This document shows, piece by piece, positions 13,532 to 26,600 of a DNA stretch of 64,000 bases; the stretch's first letter is position 1; every line of letters begins with the position of its first letter. The stretch lies in NCBI GenBank assembly GCA_029204225.1, contig CM055097.1:25947039-26011038 (forward strand), read 5' to 3'. Source of the stretch: Diphasiastrum complanatum (lineage: Eukaryota > Streptophyta > Lycopodiopsida > Lycopodiales > Lycopodiaceae). The position numbers and the translations under genes were made by a program. The notes beneath the pieces were generated by a model, which did no database searches, had not been told where the DNA came from, and saw nothing but the letters and a program-made list of their open reading frames with translations.

Positions 13532-16500
13532 CTTGGAAGACCTATCACAACCTTCTTTCTAGCCATTACCTCCAATGACTTGAAGTTGAGGTGTCCCATC
13601 CTTTTATGCCAAACCTCTTGAATAGGTATTTGCTCTCTTGCAACACATCCAACTTGGTTAGCAATAACACAAGCATCTAGTTTGAACAACATCCCTTACC
13701 TTTTACCTTTTGCAATCAAGATATCCTTCCTTTTGATCATACAAGCATCTCCATCAAACTCAACTTTGAGGCCTTTACTTAGCAATTGACTCACAATAAG
13801 CAAATTCTTGGTAATAGATGGAATGAGCAATACATCCTCCAAATGAACATTCCTATTTGTAGAGAGAGAAATAGGAATTGTGCCAATCCCTTTGATTGCA
13901 CACTCACCATCATTGGCCGTGTAGATCAAGAGAGAAATTTATTAATGTCTGTGAGATACCCTAAGGTATATAGGACTAGGAAAAGTACATATCAGGTGTG
14001 ATAGATACCCAAGACCATTGTGGCTCATACAACAAGAACTTAAAACTAAAATGAACTACTTTTAACTCTCAAGGCAGAAAATTACTCTCACGCAGGAGAG
14101 TGCCTTTGAATTTCTCTACTCTCCAATCTCTATACTTTCAAACTCATAGCTTAGCAAAAACAGGCCGACCATCTCTGAAAAGAACTCGTTGTCCTTTACT
14201 TCTTCCTTCTATTATTAGTTTCTTCCATTCAACCCATTGCAGTGGAGTTAAGTCTTCATCCACATAATGGTCAGATCCTTCTACACATCCTCGTCCGCGT
14301 AAAACCGTTTGCCGAAGGTTTGCATCTTTAAACCGCATAAAAACCACGGAGGGTTGGAGCTTACCCTCCCAAGCCGCAACAATGGCTTCCTCAGATACTG
14401 AAAAAGTGGAGGAAATATATGCATTTGATTCAGCAAGGAGGTCCTTTCCTTCAAATTTGACTCCTCGTCCCCTAATGTTGAGTGTCTTCGCCATCCGCTT
14501 TTCTTGCTCCTCCATTGTCTTGGAGATGACTTGTTTGGAATTTTTAACCACTTCGGCCCATGACTTTGTCGAGATTTGAAGCTTTTCTTCAAGGATTTTC
14601 ACTTTTCCAGCAAGGGTAGAAAGCGAATCCTCTTCCGAATGTCCTTCTACTTGCTCATCTTCTGCCAATTGTTCTTTGAGAAGCTCATTCTCCACTTCCA
14701 ACATCCCTATTTTCCCTTGTAATTGGGCCACTGTAGTTTCAAGTCTGGATATACGAAAGACTTGTCTTCGTAGTTCTTCTTGTATTGCATCAATGTGGCG
14801 ACAGAGTATAATGGTGCCATTAAAGGATGGCTCGGAAGAATATGTGGAACCCGACGAGTATTCACTAGGAACAACGCTAGCTATTGGATGCACTGGCGTG
14901 GAAGAGGCAGGTGTAGAAACGAAAGAACGCATACATGTCGATGGTAGGCATCGATGGTGAGGCTAACGCTGGAGCAGCAGAAGTACATGGGGGGGGGGAG
15001 CGTGGCACAAGTGTGGACAAAGTTGAGATGGCAGGCATCGATGGTGAGGCCAACGTTGGAGCAGCAGAAGTACGTGGGGGGGGGGACCGTGGACTCCCCT
15101 TCCCTTTCTTAGCCATGATCTGCCTCGCCCTACCGCCCTACTCAATCTCAGTCAGGCAGCAAGCCAGCGGGCTAGCAGATCAACATGCCAGCAGACCATT
15201 GCGCCAGCCAGCGCCCTCCATCACGCCGAGAGAGAGAGAGAGAAAGAAAGAAAGAAAGAAAGCTTTATTAATGTCTTTTCCATGCCAAAAGGCATATAAG
15301 ACTAGTAAATGTACATGTCAAGTATGTGGTAACAATGGGAGCGTATGAAACGTCTCCAAAACGGTAACATAAATAGATGTGATGATATATGAAACATGTG
15401 GGAGCATGTATACTGCTAAAAGTCATGAGTGGGGTATGACACTATCATCCAATCCTGTCCTGCTGATGCTGTAAAAGGATGTAATACGGGCCGCATGGAG
15501 GGCCACTGGTGGTCGCTGACGTCGTTTAGGAGGGTGAAGAGGTCTTTTCGTGGTAAGTCGAGTAGCTCGTGCTGCAACATGGGTATGTGTGGGGCACTGT
15601 CTCCAATCTCTATGGGTAGGTAAGTCATCATCACCATCATCACCATCATCAAATACTAGGTCTCGTCCTCTCCTCCTGGAGAAGAAAGAAGTGATCTACG
15701 GCTGAGAAACATGCTGGGCTGTCTGACACAGCCCCTCTCGTAGTATAAACATCTCCCGTATCATGAGTGCGGCGCATCTGGAGTCCTCATAGGCTAGGAG
15801 GGATCGTAGGGTGACGGGTGTGTCACGGAACAAACAGTGGTATCTCCCTCTGATCTTGTAATATACTGGGCACCTAAAGATAAAGTGCTCCTCTGACTCC
15901 ACCTCATCCAAGGAGCATAACTGACAAATACGCTCTGCTCTCGGGATACCCTGGAATCTCCCAGTCTCAATAGCCAACTGATGTGATGATACGCGAAGCT
16001 GGCCCAACGTAAATCTGAAGTAGTGTGATAACCCTGAGTCCAAATAGTGTGGCAAAACTGGGAACCCTACTATGTCAAGCTCAATAAAGTGAGTCCAGTA
16101 ATAGTCGGGTTTAACCCCACGCTGTCACCTCCAAGTATGATCGAGGTATGCCCGATATAAGACGCGCCTGATATATTGATGAGTACCCGAGGGGAGCTCT
16201 ATAATGTGGATACCAAATGACTCAAGGAGGAAATGGGATGCCTGGGAGAACCATGACAGTCGATAGCCCTGGTCATGAAGTGAGTGTGAGGAAACAAGTG
16301 CTATCTGTGTATATCTCATATCTGCATCGGGCAGAGCCTGGACTCTCTGAATATATGTGATAAGATGTAAAGCGGCATCTATCTGAATGGGTGGAACGAC
16401 AAACTTTGCAAGAAGGATCTCGTGCGGAACCGAGGGCTTCACCCGAATCATACGAGCTAACATAGTGGTCTGTAATCGTGAAATGCTGGCCCAGTGTGAT

Positions 16501-17751
16501 GACGAGAGACCAGTACACCATGTCTCTTCTGCATACATGGCAGTGGGGGTGACAATCGTATCAAAAAGTTTACACTTACTACGAGCATCTCTGATGAGCT
16601 TCCTGAAGCAGAACCGCTCAAGCTGAACAAGAGAGGAGTGCCCCTTCCCAAGTCGGGTGGTGGCCGCCTGTCGCATGCTAAAGGTAGGACCAGAAAAGAG
16701 TATTACCAAATAAGTATAAGAGGAAACTACCTCTAGGGCCTGCCCATCTAGGGTGAACTCCTGGCGCTGCATGAAAGCTCGAGAAGTGTTGAAGACCATA
16801 ACTTTGGTCTTCGTAGTGCTCACCCCCAATTCCCATCTGGTACAAAATCCTTGTAAACAATCCAACTGCCTCTGTAATCCCTCTCTGGTCGGGGATACAA
16901 CTACCACATCATCCGCATAGAGAAGAATAGCAATCAAAATGGTGCCAAGTCTACATCCAGCCCCGCCACACTGTGAGATGACTCGCTCTAACTCATCAAT
17001 ATATAATCCAAAAAGAACCGGTGAAAGAGAACATCCCTGTTTCACCCCAATGGTGCTCCAAATGTGATCAGATAGGCCACTGTCATGTCGGAAACATCCC
17101 AAGACCTTCTCATGAAGAGCCATCACTGCTAGAACAATATCTGTGGAGAAACCAAGGTCACGAAGTCTCTAAATGAGTAGGGAGCGTGGTACAAAATCAA
17201 AGGCTTTCTTGAAGTCCACAAAACAACAGTAAACCCTCTCTTTCCTGTACTTAGCTTTCTCAATCAAAGCTCGGAGTGTGAAGATATGGTCAGTGGTAGA
17301 ATAATGAGATCTAAAACCGGCCTGCCCCAATGCATGTAATCTCCGGTTTTCCGCCTCTGAACTCACTGCAGACTGGAGTATGGTGCCATAGAGCTTCGTG
17401 AGAACATGCCCAATCATGATAGTGTGGTAATTACCAGGAATCATGGGATCACCATTTTTATGAATAGGATGGATGATGTTGGTGCACCAGGATGAAGGAA
17501 AACCAGAAACAACGGTGGAATTGAGGAGAGTGGCTAGTGTGGGAGCAAGGAGGTCGGAAGCATGGGTTAGGAGTTCAGATTCGAGGTCTTCAATATCTCT
17601 TGCCTTATGGGACTTCATTCTCTTGATGGCCGCGAGTACCATGTCAGAGGTGAAGAAGGTGAACTCAGAAGGGCGTGGAGAGATAGAGGTGGGTGTGTCT
17701 GTGGGTATGGTATATAGGCTGGTAGCGTAGTCGGTCCATATGCGAAGGTCC

Positions 17752-17843
<92 letters not shown>

Positions 17844-19557
17844 AAGATTTTATTAATGTCCTTGAATACCCTAAGGTACATAGGACTTAGAAAAGGTACA
17901 TGTCAAGTGTGCACATAGACTAGGAGCTTAAAGCTCAATCATCTATAAAACAATAACTGCAAATACAATGCATAAAGATGGCTGGCCCAATCCAACAGCC
18001 TGGAATTGTATATCATGATGCCTATCCGCCTGGAAGAAATGGTGAATGGTATGCTGTGAAGGTGTCACTCGATGTGCCATGGACCTCTGCTGCCGGGCAG
18101 GCTTTTGGTGTCGTCTCTATTGCCGTGTCGCTCTGGGCTGTGGCCTAATAGCTGACTGTCTCTCTGGCCGTCAACATGGTCTCCGCTGCCGATGTATGAA
18201 GGAATCTGGAATCTCGACCTCTCCATCTGAATCGTAGCCTATGGGTACCTTGGATCTTTGTCTCCGATGGGATATGCACTCACCGTATAACATGCACCAA
18301 CTCGTCAATGTAAAGACCAAAGAGTGTAGGAGAGAGTGGGCATCCCTGTTTGACCTCAATAGTACTAACCACCTCCGATGAGATAGCTCTTGATAGTCGG
18401 ACCCTGCCAATAACTCACCTGTACAATGCTACTACTGCTTGGATAATATCCTCCTGAAAGCCTCGATCGTGAAGTCTCTGTATCAATAGATGCCTAGGCA
18501 CAGAATCAAAGGCCTTGCGGGACAGTATACTCTTGGCCTTAGCCTCCTCAATGATGGACCTCAAAGTAAAGATGTGATTTGATGTAGTATATCCTGGTCT
18601 GAAACCCACCTGTCCAATGGCATGGAGTGATCTAGCATCCATCTCTATACTAATCTCTGACTGTAAGATAGAGCCATAGACTTTGGCGAAGAGGTGACTG
18701 ATCATAATGGTGCAGTAGTTGTCAGCTTTCATGGGGTCCCCGCCTTTATGGATAGGGTGAATGAGGTTTGTAGACCATGGAGAGGGAAAAATCAGAGGTG
18801 ATAGCTCGGTTGAATAGAATGGAGAGGAAGGGTGAGAGGATGTCGGGAGCATACTTTAGAAGTTCAGCCTCTAGCTCATCAATGTCTTTGGCTTTATGGG
18901 AATGGAGTCGTGTGATGGCCTTCTCTATAAGGTCGTCAGTGAATATGGCAGAAGTATCTGTGAGACAAGAGGTGGAAAGAGAAGGGGTATCTGGGATGGT
19001 GTACAATGATCTGGCATATGTGACCCAAGTGTTGAGGTCTGTGATCCGTGGTGGAGATGACCGTGGAAGGAACTTCTTCCAAAATGAACCTGAAGAGGAA
19101 CTAAAGAGGAGATCCATCACTTTCTTACCTTGGCTAATCTCGTATACAATTTTCTTTTTCCTGGTGATTCTACGGTAGACACGAGATATGGTTTTGGCCA
19201 TATGAAGGAGATGGGAGCGAGTATATATGAGATTCTGATGGAGGTGGATGCATTCCTGGTCATACCAAGGGTTATGGGGTCTATGACGTCTCTGGTGTTG
19301 GGTCCGTGGAGATGGAAAGGCAATGGAAGCTGCAGTGTGGATGGTTTGGACAAGAAAGAGAGCAATGAGAGAGGGAGGGACAACAAACGATGATGGAGGG
19401 ACAGGGAAGGAGGGTATAGGATGGAGGGAACTGTGGGCAGCAAGCAGCAGCAGCAACGAGCAACAGCAGCAGCAGCAACGAGCAGCAGAAAGCAGCAGCA
19501 GCATTAGTAGAGCAGCGAGCAGCGGCAGCGATCAGGCAGCAGCAGCAGGGTGCCATC

Positions 19558-19621
<64 letters not shown>

Positions 19622-22600
19622 TATTAATGTCTTTTTCATGCCAAAAGGCATATAAGACTAATGAAGTACATGTCAAGTATGTGATAACAATGGGATTGTA
19701 TGAAACGTCTCCGAAGCTGTAATAAAGAAAAACATCTAATACAAACTAGATAAATACGAAAATGAGAGCGTGTGTGCATCGTAGATATATCAATGTCATG
19801 AGGTTCTGTCTGTGCTGATGCTATAGGCAGCTCATCATGGTCAGGGAAAGGGCGGCTAGACGTCGGGCTAACCAGGAGGCAGAGCGAGAGCGACAGAACA
19901 ATGCACCTGACGAGGGCGAGGAGTCAGTGGAGGATCAGTAGGCATGTTTAGAATAAGGTCCAGCCGTATGTGGCGGACTGTTGCTATGTGATTTTCGGCA
20001 GTTTAGGGTGCGGCAAATAACTAGATAGCTGCTTAAAAAAAGGACGGGATATGTAATGTTATCTTGATACAACGGTAGAATGGATACATAGTTGTTTTTT
20101 GTACAACGCGAGCCTGGTCATGTGAAATGCAATCTCTGTATTTTTTTAAATGCAAATGTAATACATGTGTTTGTGAAATGCCATTTGGGGTGTAGGGGTA
20201 ATTTTTGTGCTCATTAGGTAGGTGCATTTATGTGAAGCTATCATTCACTTCAATCGAAATTAGTTGAAAATAAGATTCACACACGCACATAGAATTTGAC
20301 ATAAAATTGTAAATACAGCATCACATGTACAGAGCGACATACGCACAATGTGCAACAAAAAAAGTACGCCAAATACTATATATAATGTGAGAAATGATCT
20401 GAGTACAATGGTAGACTGTCTGCTAGAGACAAACTACTGAAACAAAAATAACAGAGCCACAATCAATGCTCTGGCTCTGACTCAGACAAATGTTCTGAAG
20501 ACAACTCAGGGCCCCGAGCTGACTCTCGCAGCCGATATCTCTGCCTGTCTGGAACTGGCATGGGCTGTGTGTCCGAGGAGGAGGACTCCTCACTAGCATC
20601 ATCCCAATCTGCCTCCGCATCAGCCCCCAAGCAAGCCAAACCAACAACACCTCCTCCAGCTGGCTGTAATCCTGCACCTCTAGCTGTACCTGGAGCCCTA
20701 CGTGGTCGTCCTCTCTTCCCTAGCAGTTTCTGTGCCTTGCCTTTCTTGTTCGGTGCACCCTTGGGCCTTCCTGGTCTCTTGCGGACAAGAGGAGCTGTCA
20801 ATGCCTCGCGTCAACCCCATGCAAATCACCTGGCTGGCTAGGCTGGGCCCAAGCTGAGGCCGGCTGGGATAGGGAAGCAAAAGAGGGAACTCCCTGTGCA
20901 CCTGAGCGAGGAGGATGAGCTCGTGGAGTGTGTGCCCGTGGGGCTGCTGCAGGTGGAGGAACTGGCTGTGCAGGAGGCAAGTATGGCGGCGATATGTACT
21001 GAAAGGGGCACTGCGGTGGCCGGTACTGGTACATTCTGGGTGTTGCCAAAGGGGGAGCTAGTGGAGTGGGTGCTGCCAAAGGAGGCGGATGTGGAGTGGG
21101 TGCTGCCACTGAAGGAGTAGCTAGAGGAGCCATTGTGGATGTGGGCGCTGCAAGAGAAAACCTGGGCACAGATGGTGGCCTGCCATGGAGACCTGGTGTG
21201 CTGAAACGTACTGGCATGCCAAAGATCACTGGCAACCATCTGTAGAAGCTGTGCCGTGCACCTGATCAGACGGTCGATGACCACCAGGTCGAATGCAAAG
21301 CATGTGGGGGCTGGCTTACGGAGGTCCAAATGGCTGAACACTCGGAACCTGGCAAGAACACGCCTCTTCCGGGTGACAAAAGTCACCAGGAATTGGGCCT
21401 CGCGGACGATGACTCTAACCCAGGGAAGTGCACCTATGTCCCCCATCAAAAGGTCTATGTCGTGCGCCGCATAGGGGGTATGGACGATGTGAGGGGACTC
21501 GGCCTCTAGCAGGACAACCATCTGAACACAATTGGTGGCATTGTCCGTCACCACCGTAACGAGATGCTGGGGGCCTATGGACAAGATGGAAGACCTAATG
21601 ACGTCGTACATGAAATCTGCAGATATGACTCTCCCCCCTCTACTACAATGCACGACTCTCAAAAATTGTGTACCCATGCAGCTGGAGACCAAGATGTTGA
21701 GGATCAGCCTCCTCCTGACATCAGTCCAGCCATCGGACATGATGCTGCATCCATATGTGGCCCAGTGGCGGCGTAGAGGCTCCATCTCTCTGGACAAGAA
21801 CTTGACCCTATCTCTCAACATGTGTGTACGGACACCCTCTGAACCAGGGACTCTCCAGCTAGGGCTGACAGAGTGTGCAAGGCGGAATGCCCTTCTGAAG
21901 AGCTCAGAATCGGTGATGGCAAAAGGTAGGTTCAGCTCGTAAATCAAACTGGCCACGGCCTGTGTGGCCTCTTTGTCCATGTGCGGCTGATGCGCGCCGC
22001 GAATGGTCTGCTGCACAAGGGCTCTACCTGGTGGGCGACGGGTGGTGGACCTCCAGCACGGTGCACCAACCGTGACAGGAATGGACGATGACGCGACAGG
22101 CTGGGCACTGGTGGATGCATCGGCTGTAGACGTGGAATGGGGAGAGTGGAATGCACTGGCAGGGATGGGTGCAGCAGCATAAGTGGGGTGCACTAGTGGA
22201 GGGGCAAGATCTGGCATGGGATACGAAAATTGCTGGCTAGGGAGATCATCCGGATGGGAAGGGAAAGAAGAAGGGATCTCATCCACATCCTCGAAGGCCT
22301 CGTCAGTAGCATCTTGGGCCTGCTCGAGTGGCGGAGAATCCATGAGAAAATCGTAAACTAGGGGCGTGTGAGCAACAGGACGTGGTGGTGGAATGCAATG
22401 GCAACTGGCGGACGGGATGGGACAGGATCCACCGGAATGGGTGCAGATGGGGGTGCGTGTGGCGGAACTGTCTGAGGGGGATGAGGGGCAATGGGACGGG
22501 ATGAGGATGGACTCGCTCTCCTCGTGCGTGCCAGCCAAGCAGGCAACAACTCTGGGTCAGCCACATAAGGAGCGGTGCAAAACCGGAGAACGCCCTCCGA

Positions 22601-23569
22601 AATGGTGTTCTTCCCCGCCACAAGCCGCGGCCTGTAGGTGTCCAGTAGTTGCTGCCTGTCGGGGACGGTCATGCTGCCACAAGGGGCAACATTTAAGGTG
22701 GCACCATTTTTGGCGCGTGCACCGAGCAGGTGGCCTTTAAGGCGAGTGAGGGACGCAGCAAATTCGACGAGGTAGTATCGGCAACGCACAATGTTCTGAC
22801 CGATCTTGTTGCTCTTGTCGGCAACCCGCCTGACAATGTCTACCTCGTCCCACAGACCGGAAAGGTCGGATTGCACCATTGCGATGGAGAAAACTAGGGA
22901 AAAAATGCAGATGAAGCTAAAGCTGGAAGGATGGATTGCTGGAAAAAAAACATCAGGGTTCACTGTTGGAGAGACGTTGAGAATGGGCGAAGGCAGGGCG
23001 AAGCAAGTCAGATGCAAGGCAGGGCGTTGCGTGGGCGAAGGGCGACGCAAGGAATCGAAGGCAGACAGGCAAAAACAGCAGCGATGGCAGGGCGGAGGAG
23101 GGCGCAAAAAAATTTCAGAGGAAATGCGAGGGGGGTGGGTAGGTTTAGGTAAATTTTTTTTTTTTCAAAAAACATTAATATATTGTGGTACTGTGGTACC
23201 ATCATGGTACCGCGGTACCAGTACGGTCCCGCGGTACCCAGTACCGCGGGACCTATGATATAAATAAATATATATATATATATATATCATAGTGGCACGT
23301 GGTATCGCCATTATGCTTCTTGGTTTCCAAGGGGAGGCTCGAACCTGAGACCAAAGAAACTTTGGTATCGCCATTATGGTACCGTGGTACCATAATGGTG
23401 GTACCGCGGTTATGGTGCCGCCCAAAAATCCGCGGTACCAAGGCGGCACCATAATAAAATAAAATAAAAAAAATTTCTTTTTTTTTGGTACTGCGGATCA
23501 GTATGGATCCACGGTACCACAGTGGATCCGCGGTATTGGGATCCGCGGATCCTGGTACCGCTGGATCTA

Positions 23570-23606
<37 letters not shown>

Positions 23607-26600
23607 AACAACTATGAGGTAGCTGATGGTTAAGAAAACCCTTATGCAAGGGAATCTCAACTCATTAATCAAAAAAAAGAAAGCAGGATTGTCATGAGCT
23701 AGGACAAACACAGATGAAGTAAGATTCATACATTTTGCCAACCCAGTTTAGTCGAGTCACCTTGACACAGCGCTCCAGATCACATCCTTTTCTCTCACAG
23801 GAGATTCAGATTGATCAAGACTCAGAGGATAGTGGAGTCAATGATGATACCTGACATAGAGACCAGAGACGGTGTACTACCCAAATTCCTGTTGCTCGAA
23901 GGGCCACCAACATCAGGAGAGACACATTTCACAAACGACCTCCTGATGTCTCCATTACAACTTTCTTCAGTGGCAACAGGATTTGATGAGCTTATACATA
24001 TATACCCCTACCATCATAGTTACATTTGTAGTCAGCTACTCTTGTTCCATATCCATCTTGTCATTAGCAGTTAAACTTTATAAATGATTTTTTTTACTAT
24101 TATTGGAGACATTTCACACGCTCCTATTTGCACCACATATTTGACATGTAATCTTCTGTCTTATATGCCTTTTGGCATGGAAAAGACATTAATAAAAGCT
24201 CTCTCTCGCTCTCTCTCTCTCTCTCTCATGCTTTATCCATCTCACCTGGTTAACAACCATGCGAGCCTCATAATTGTCAACACAACTCAAAACAAGATCC
24301 ACTCTACTTTTTGATTCCCTTTGCATTCCCTTGAAGTCCTTCGATAAAGCCTCCATAAACTTTTCAAATCCATCAACTGTTGAAACATTGAGCTTATACC
24401 CCTGAAGGAATGAGAACTATCATGAGACTAGTATTTGAAAAACAACATTTATAAGAAGAAAGCCATGTTGTTGAATTGACAAGTAATACAAAGAGATGTT
24501 TTACTTGCTTTGACCAAAGTACATATCTCCCAAATTTATTCTAGAGAGGACAAGATGTAAGATAAACTATTCAAAATTTACTCGTTAGTAGTAATTGACT
24601 ATGAGGACCCAAGTGCCATAATGTAATGTAATAAATGTGGACCAGTCCTTATGTGTGTGTCATTGGACCAGTTTTGAAGAGACACTAGTGAGGTTACATC
24701 TTCTCTCACGTGACATCTATCTGTTGTGCATTGTAGCTTGAGTGCTATTTGCTAATGCAAGCTTTTGTGTTATCTCTCCTTTCGATTGAATCAAATATTG
24801 CATGCTCTGATTTCTAACAATGAATAACACACTACCGTAGCACCTACAATTGTTTGCAATACAGGATCGTAACACATGATATTTCAAAGACAATGTAGAG
24901 ACCACTAGCTCATTATTAAAAGTAATGACTGCAATCTAGATTACATAATTGATACCCGTTTTGAATGTATTTCACCTCCACATTTTACTCCTATGTATGG
25001 AACAAATCGTGCTCTATAAGTACGAAACATAACAGAGTAGGTAAACTAGAATTTAAATTTCGTTACTTCTTACGGCCAAAAACCCAGCCCAATAGAGAAA
25101 GATGGAAGGCGCACGGAATGAAATAGGGGGGACTGTTTAGTGCAAACAACTGAGAGAGATTTGCCATCAAATGATCTTGCAAACCTTTGCGTCTTTCATC
25201 AACACGAGTAGTGGGTGGTCTTACAAAGCAATCGGTTTTGTGGTGAATTCTTCTGTCCATTTGCTGTTTTCAGCCATTGTTGGCATGTTTCCATATTTTT
25301 GAGTATATTAGGCTACTCTTCACCGATTTTTGTGCAGCCTGTTGTTTTCACTTATTTCCATGTGGCAAGAAGTACTATGCACTTTTTTGGGTTTGTTTCT
25401 TCATTTTGGCATGATTTTTGCACAATCACACAGGCTACTTTTTCACATTGCACACAGATTTTTTGTAGCCCATCACTGCTTTGCACTGGTTCTGCATCAC
25501 CTCCTTGCACCTATCAAAGTTCTTGTACTTTAGGATCGGTATACACCTCTATATTTACAAATACCAGGGTTAATTGTTTAAGCTTCTGATCAGCAGTCAT
25601 ACATGAAGGAGCTAATCTCCAGACTGACTGGAGCTCGTATGGCAGCTCAGGTACACACAAGTGGCTATGCCATTATTGTCCTGAGCAGTTCTCCAGCAGC
25701 CTCACCAGGCTCAAGGGTCCTTTGTATGGCATCAGGGGGGCTGATTGCTGGTCAGTGGACAAAAAACTATACAAGTCAGGGACAAGGAGCAAGTTTTTCT
25801 ATTTACTACATAAGGATAGAACTAGATTGCTAGTTGTCGTACAGAGGGGCAACAAGAGGATTGGAAGGAAAAATACATAAACATGCTCTATGTATCCCTC
25901 CTAAAAACTCAATGGGAAGGAAAACAAAATTGGGAGCAGCGAAGTCCTATATACTCAGCGCCAAGAACATTGCAGCGAGTTGTCAGAGTGCAGGCAGGAT
26001 AGGGGCAGCAGGCCAGAGTGGCTGGGACACGGGCTCAATAGAATCTGCAAGGGGCGGGACCACAATTGTTGGTGGAAGGATAATGCAGATCCAACCCTAG
26101 TCTCAACCCATCTACGGAAAGAAGAAGAGACAAGTAATTAAGTGTTCATACTATGAAACGGAAGCCTCTAGAATGGTCAAGCATTGTCTCTAAAAGGTCA
26201 TTGATGGGAGACTTAGAAAATTCTACAGCAACCTAGGGGAGTTGCCATCGAAGAAAATTGTAGAAGGGACACGAACAGCAACCTACTAGAAGCATCAACT
26301 CTACTTCAACCAATGAAGACTGCATGAGCGACAGCACGCTTAAACAGTCCTGATGTGCAAAGGAGATAGTGGGGTAAATGGGGGGGAGGCTGGAAAGTAG
26401 ATCAGGACCAGGCAGCAGCCCGAGGTAGGACCAATGGAAGGAAAGACCTTGTAGCTCAAGGAGAGACAGCATAGAAGAAATCCTCAATTGAGTTAGTTGA
26501 GTGCATACATTGCACCATTTATTAGCTTTGTTCATCAACATTTAACGACCACTTCCATTGGTGTAAAACGGCCTCCTATTACTGGAGGAACAAATCGCCA

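Larger units (their letters stand above)
13926..15228 (-). mobile_element. LINE C: 5' leader, ORF1 and short 3' end, no ORF2
   Basis: On the minus strand the order is a leader (15228-15117), an ORF1 start [14 protein letters not shown] at 15116, ORF1 proper (14932-14144), then a 3' end with the hairpin ATACC-CTAA-GGTAT and TTAATAAATTTCTCTCT near 13926-13960. Nothing of the reverse transcriptase is present, so ORF1 is joined directly to the 3' untranslated end. It abuts the (GA)n tail of LINE B on its 5' side. Confidence 0.75.

Noticed and set aside
17755-17838. CRISPR-like or satellite array reading of the GA tracts
   Set aside because: They are pure dinucleotide runs at LINE 3' ends with no spacers.
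23165-23741. Minus-strand ORFs rich in Ile/Tyr and Trp/Tyr/Arg
   Set aside because: Translations of (TA)n and GGTACC repeats.
23811-24074. Possible copia linker fragment upstream of the LINE tail
   Set aside because: Only a vague resemblance ([18 protein letters not shown]); not enough to call.
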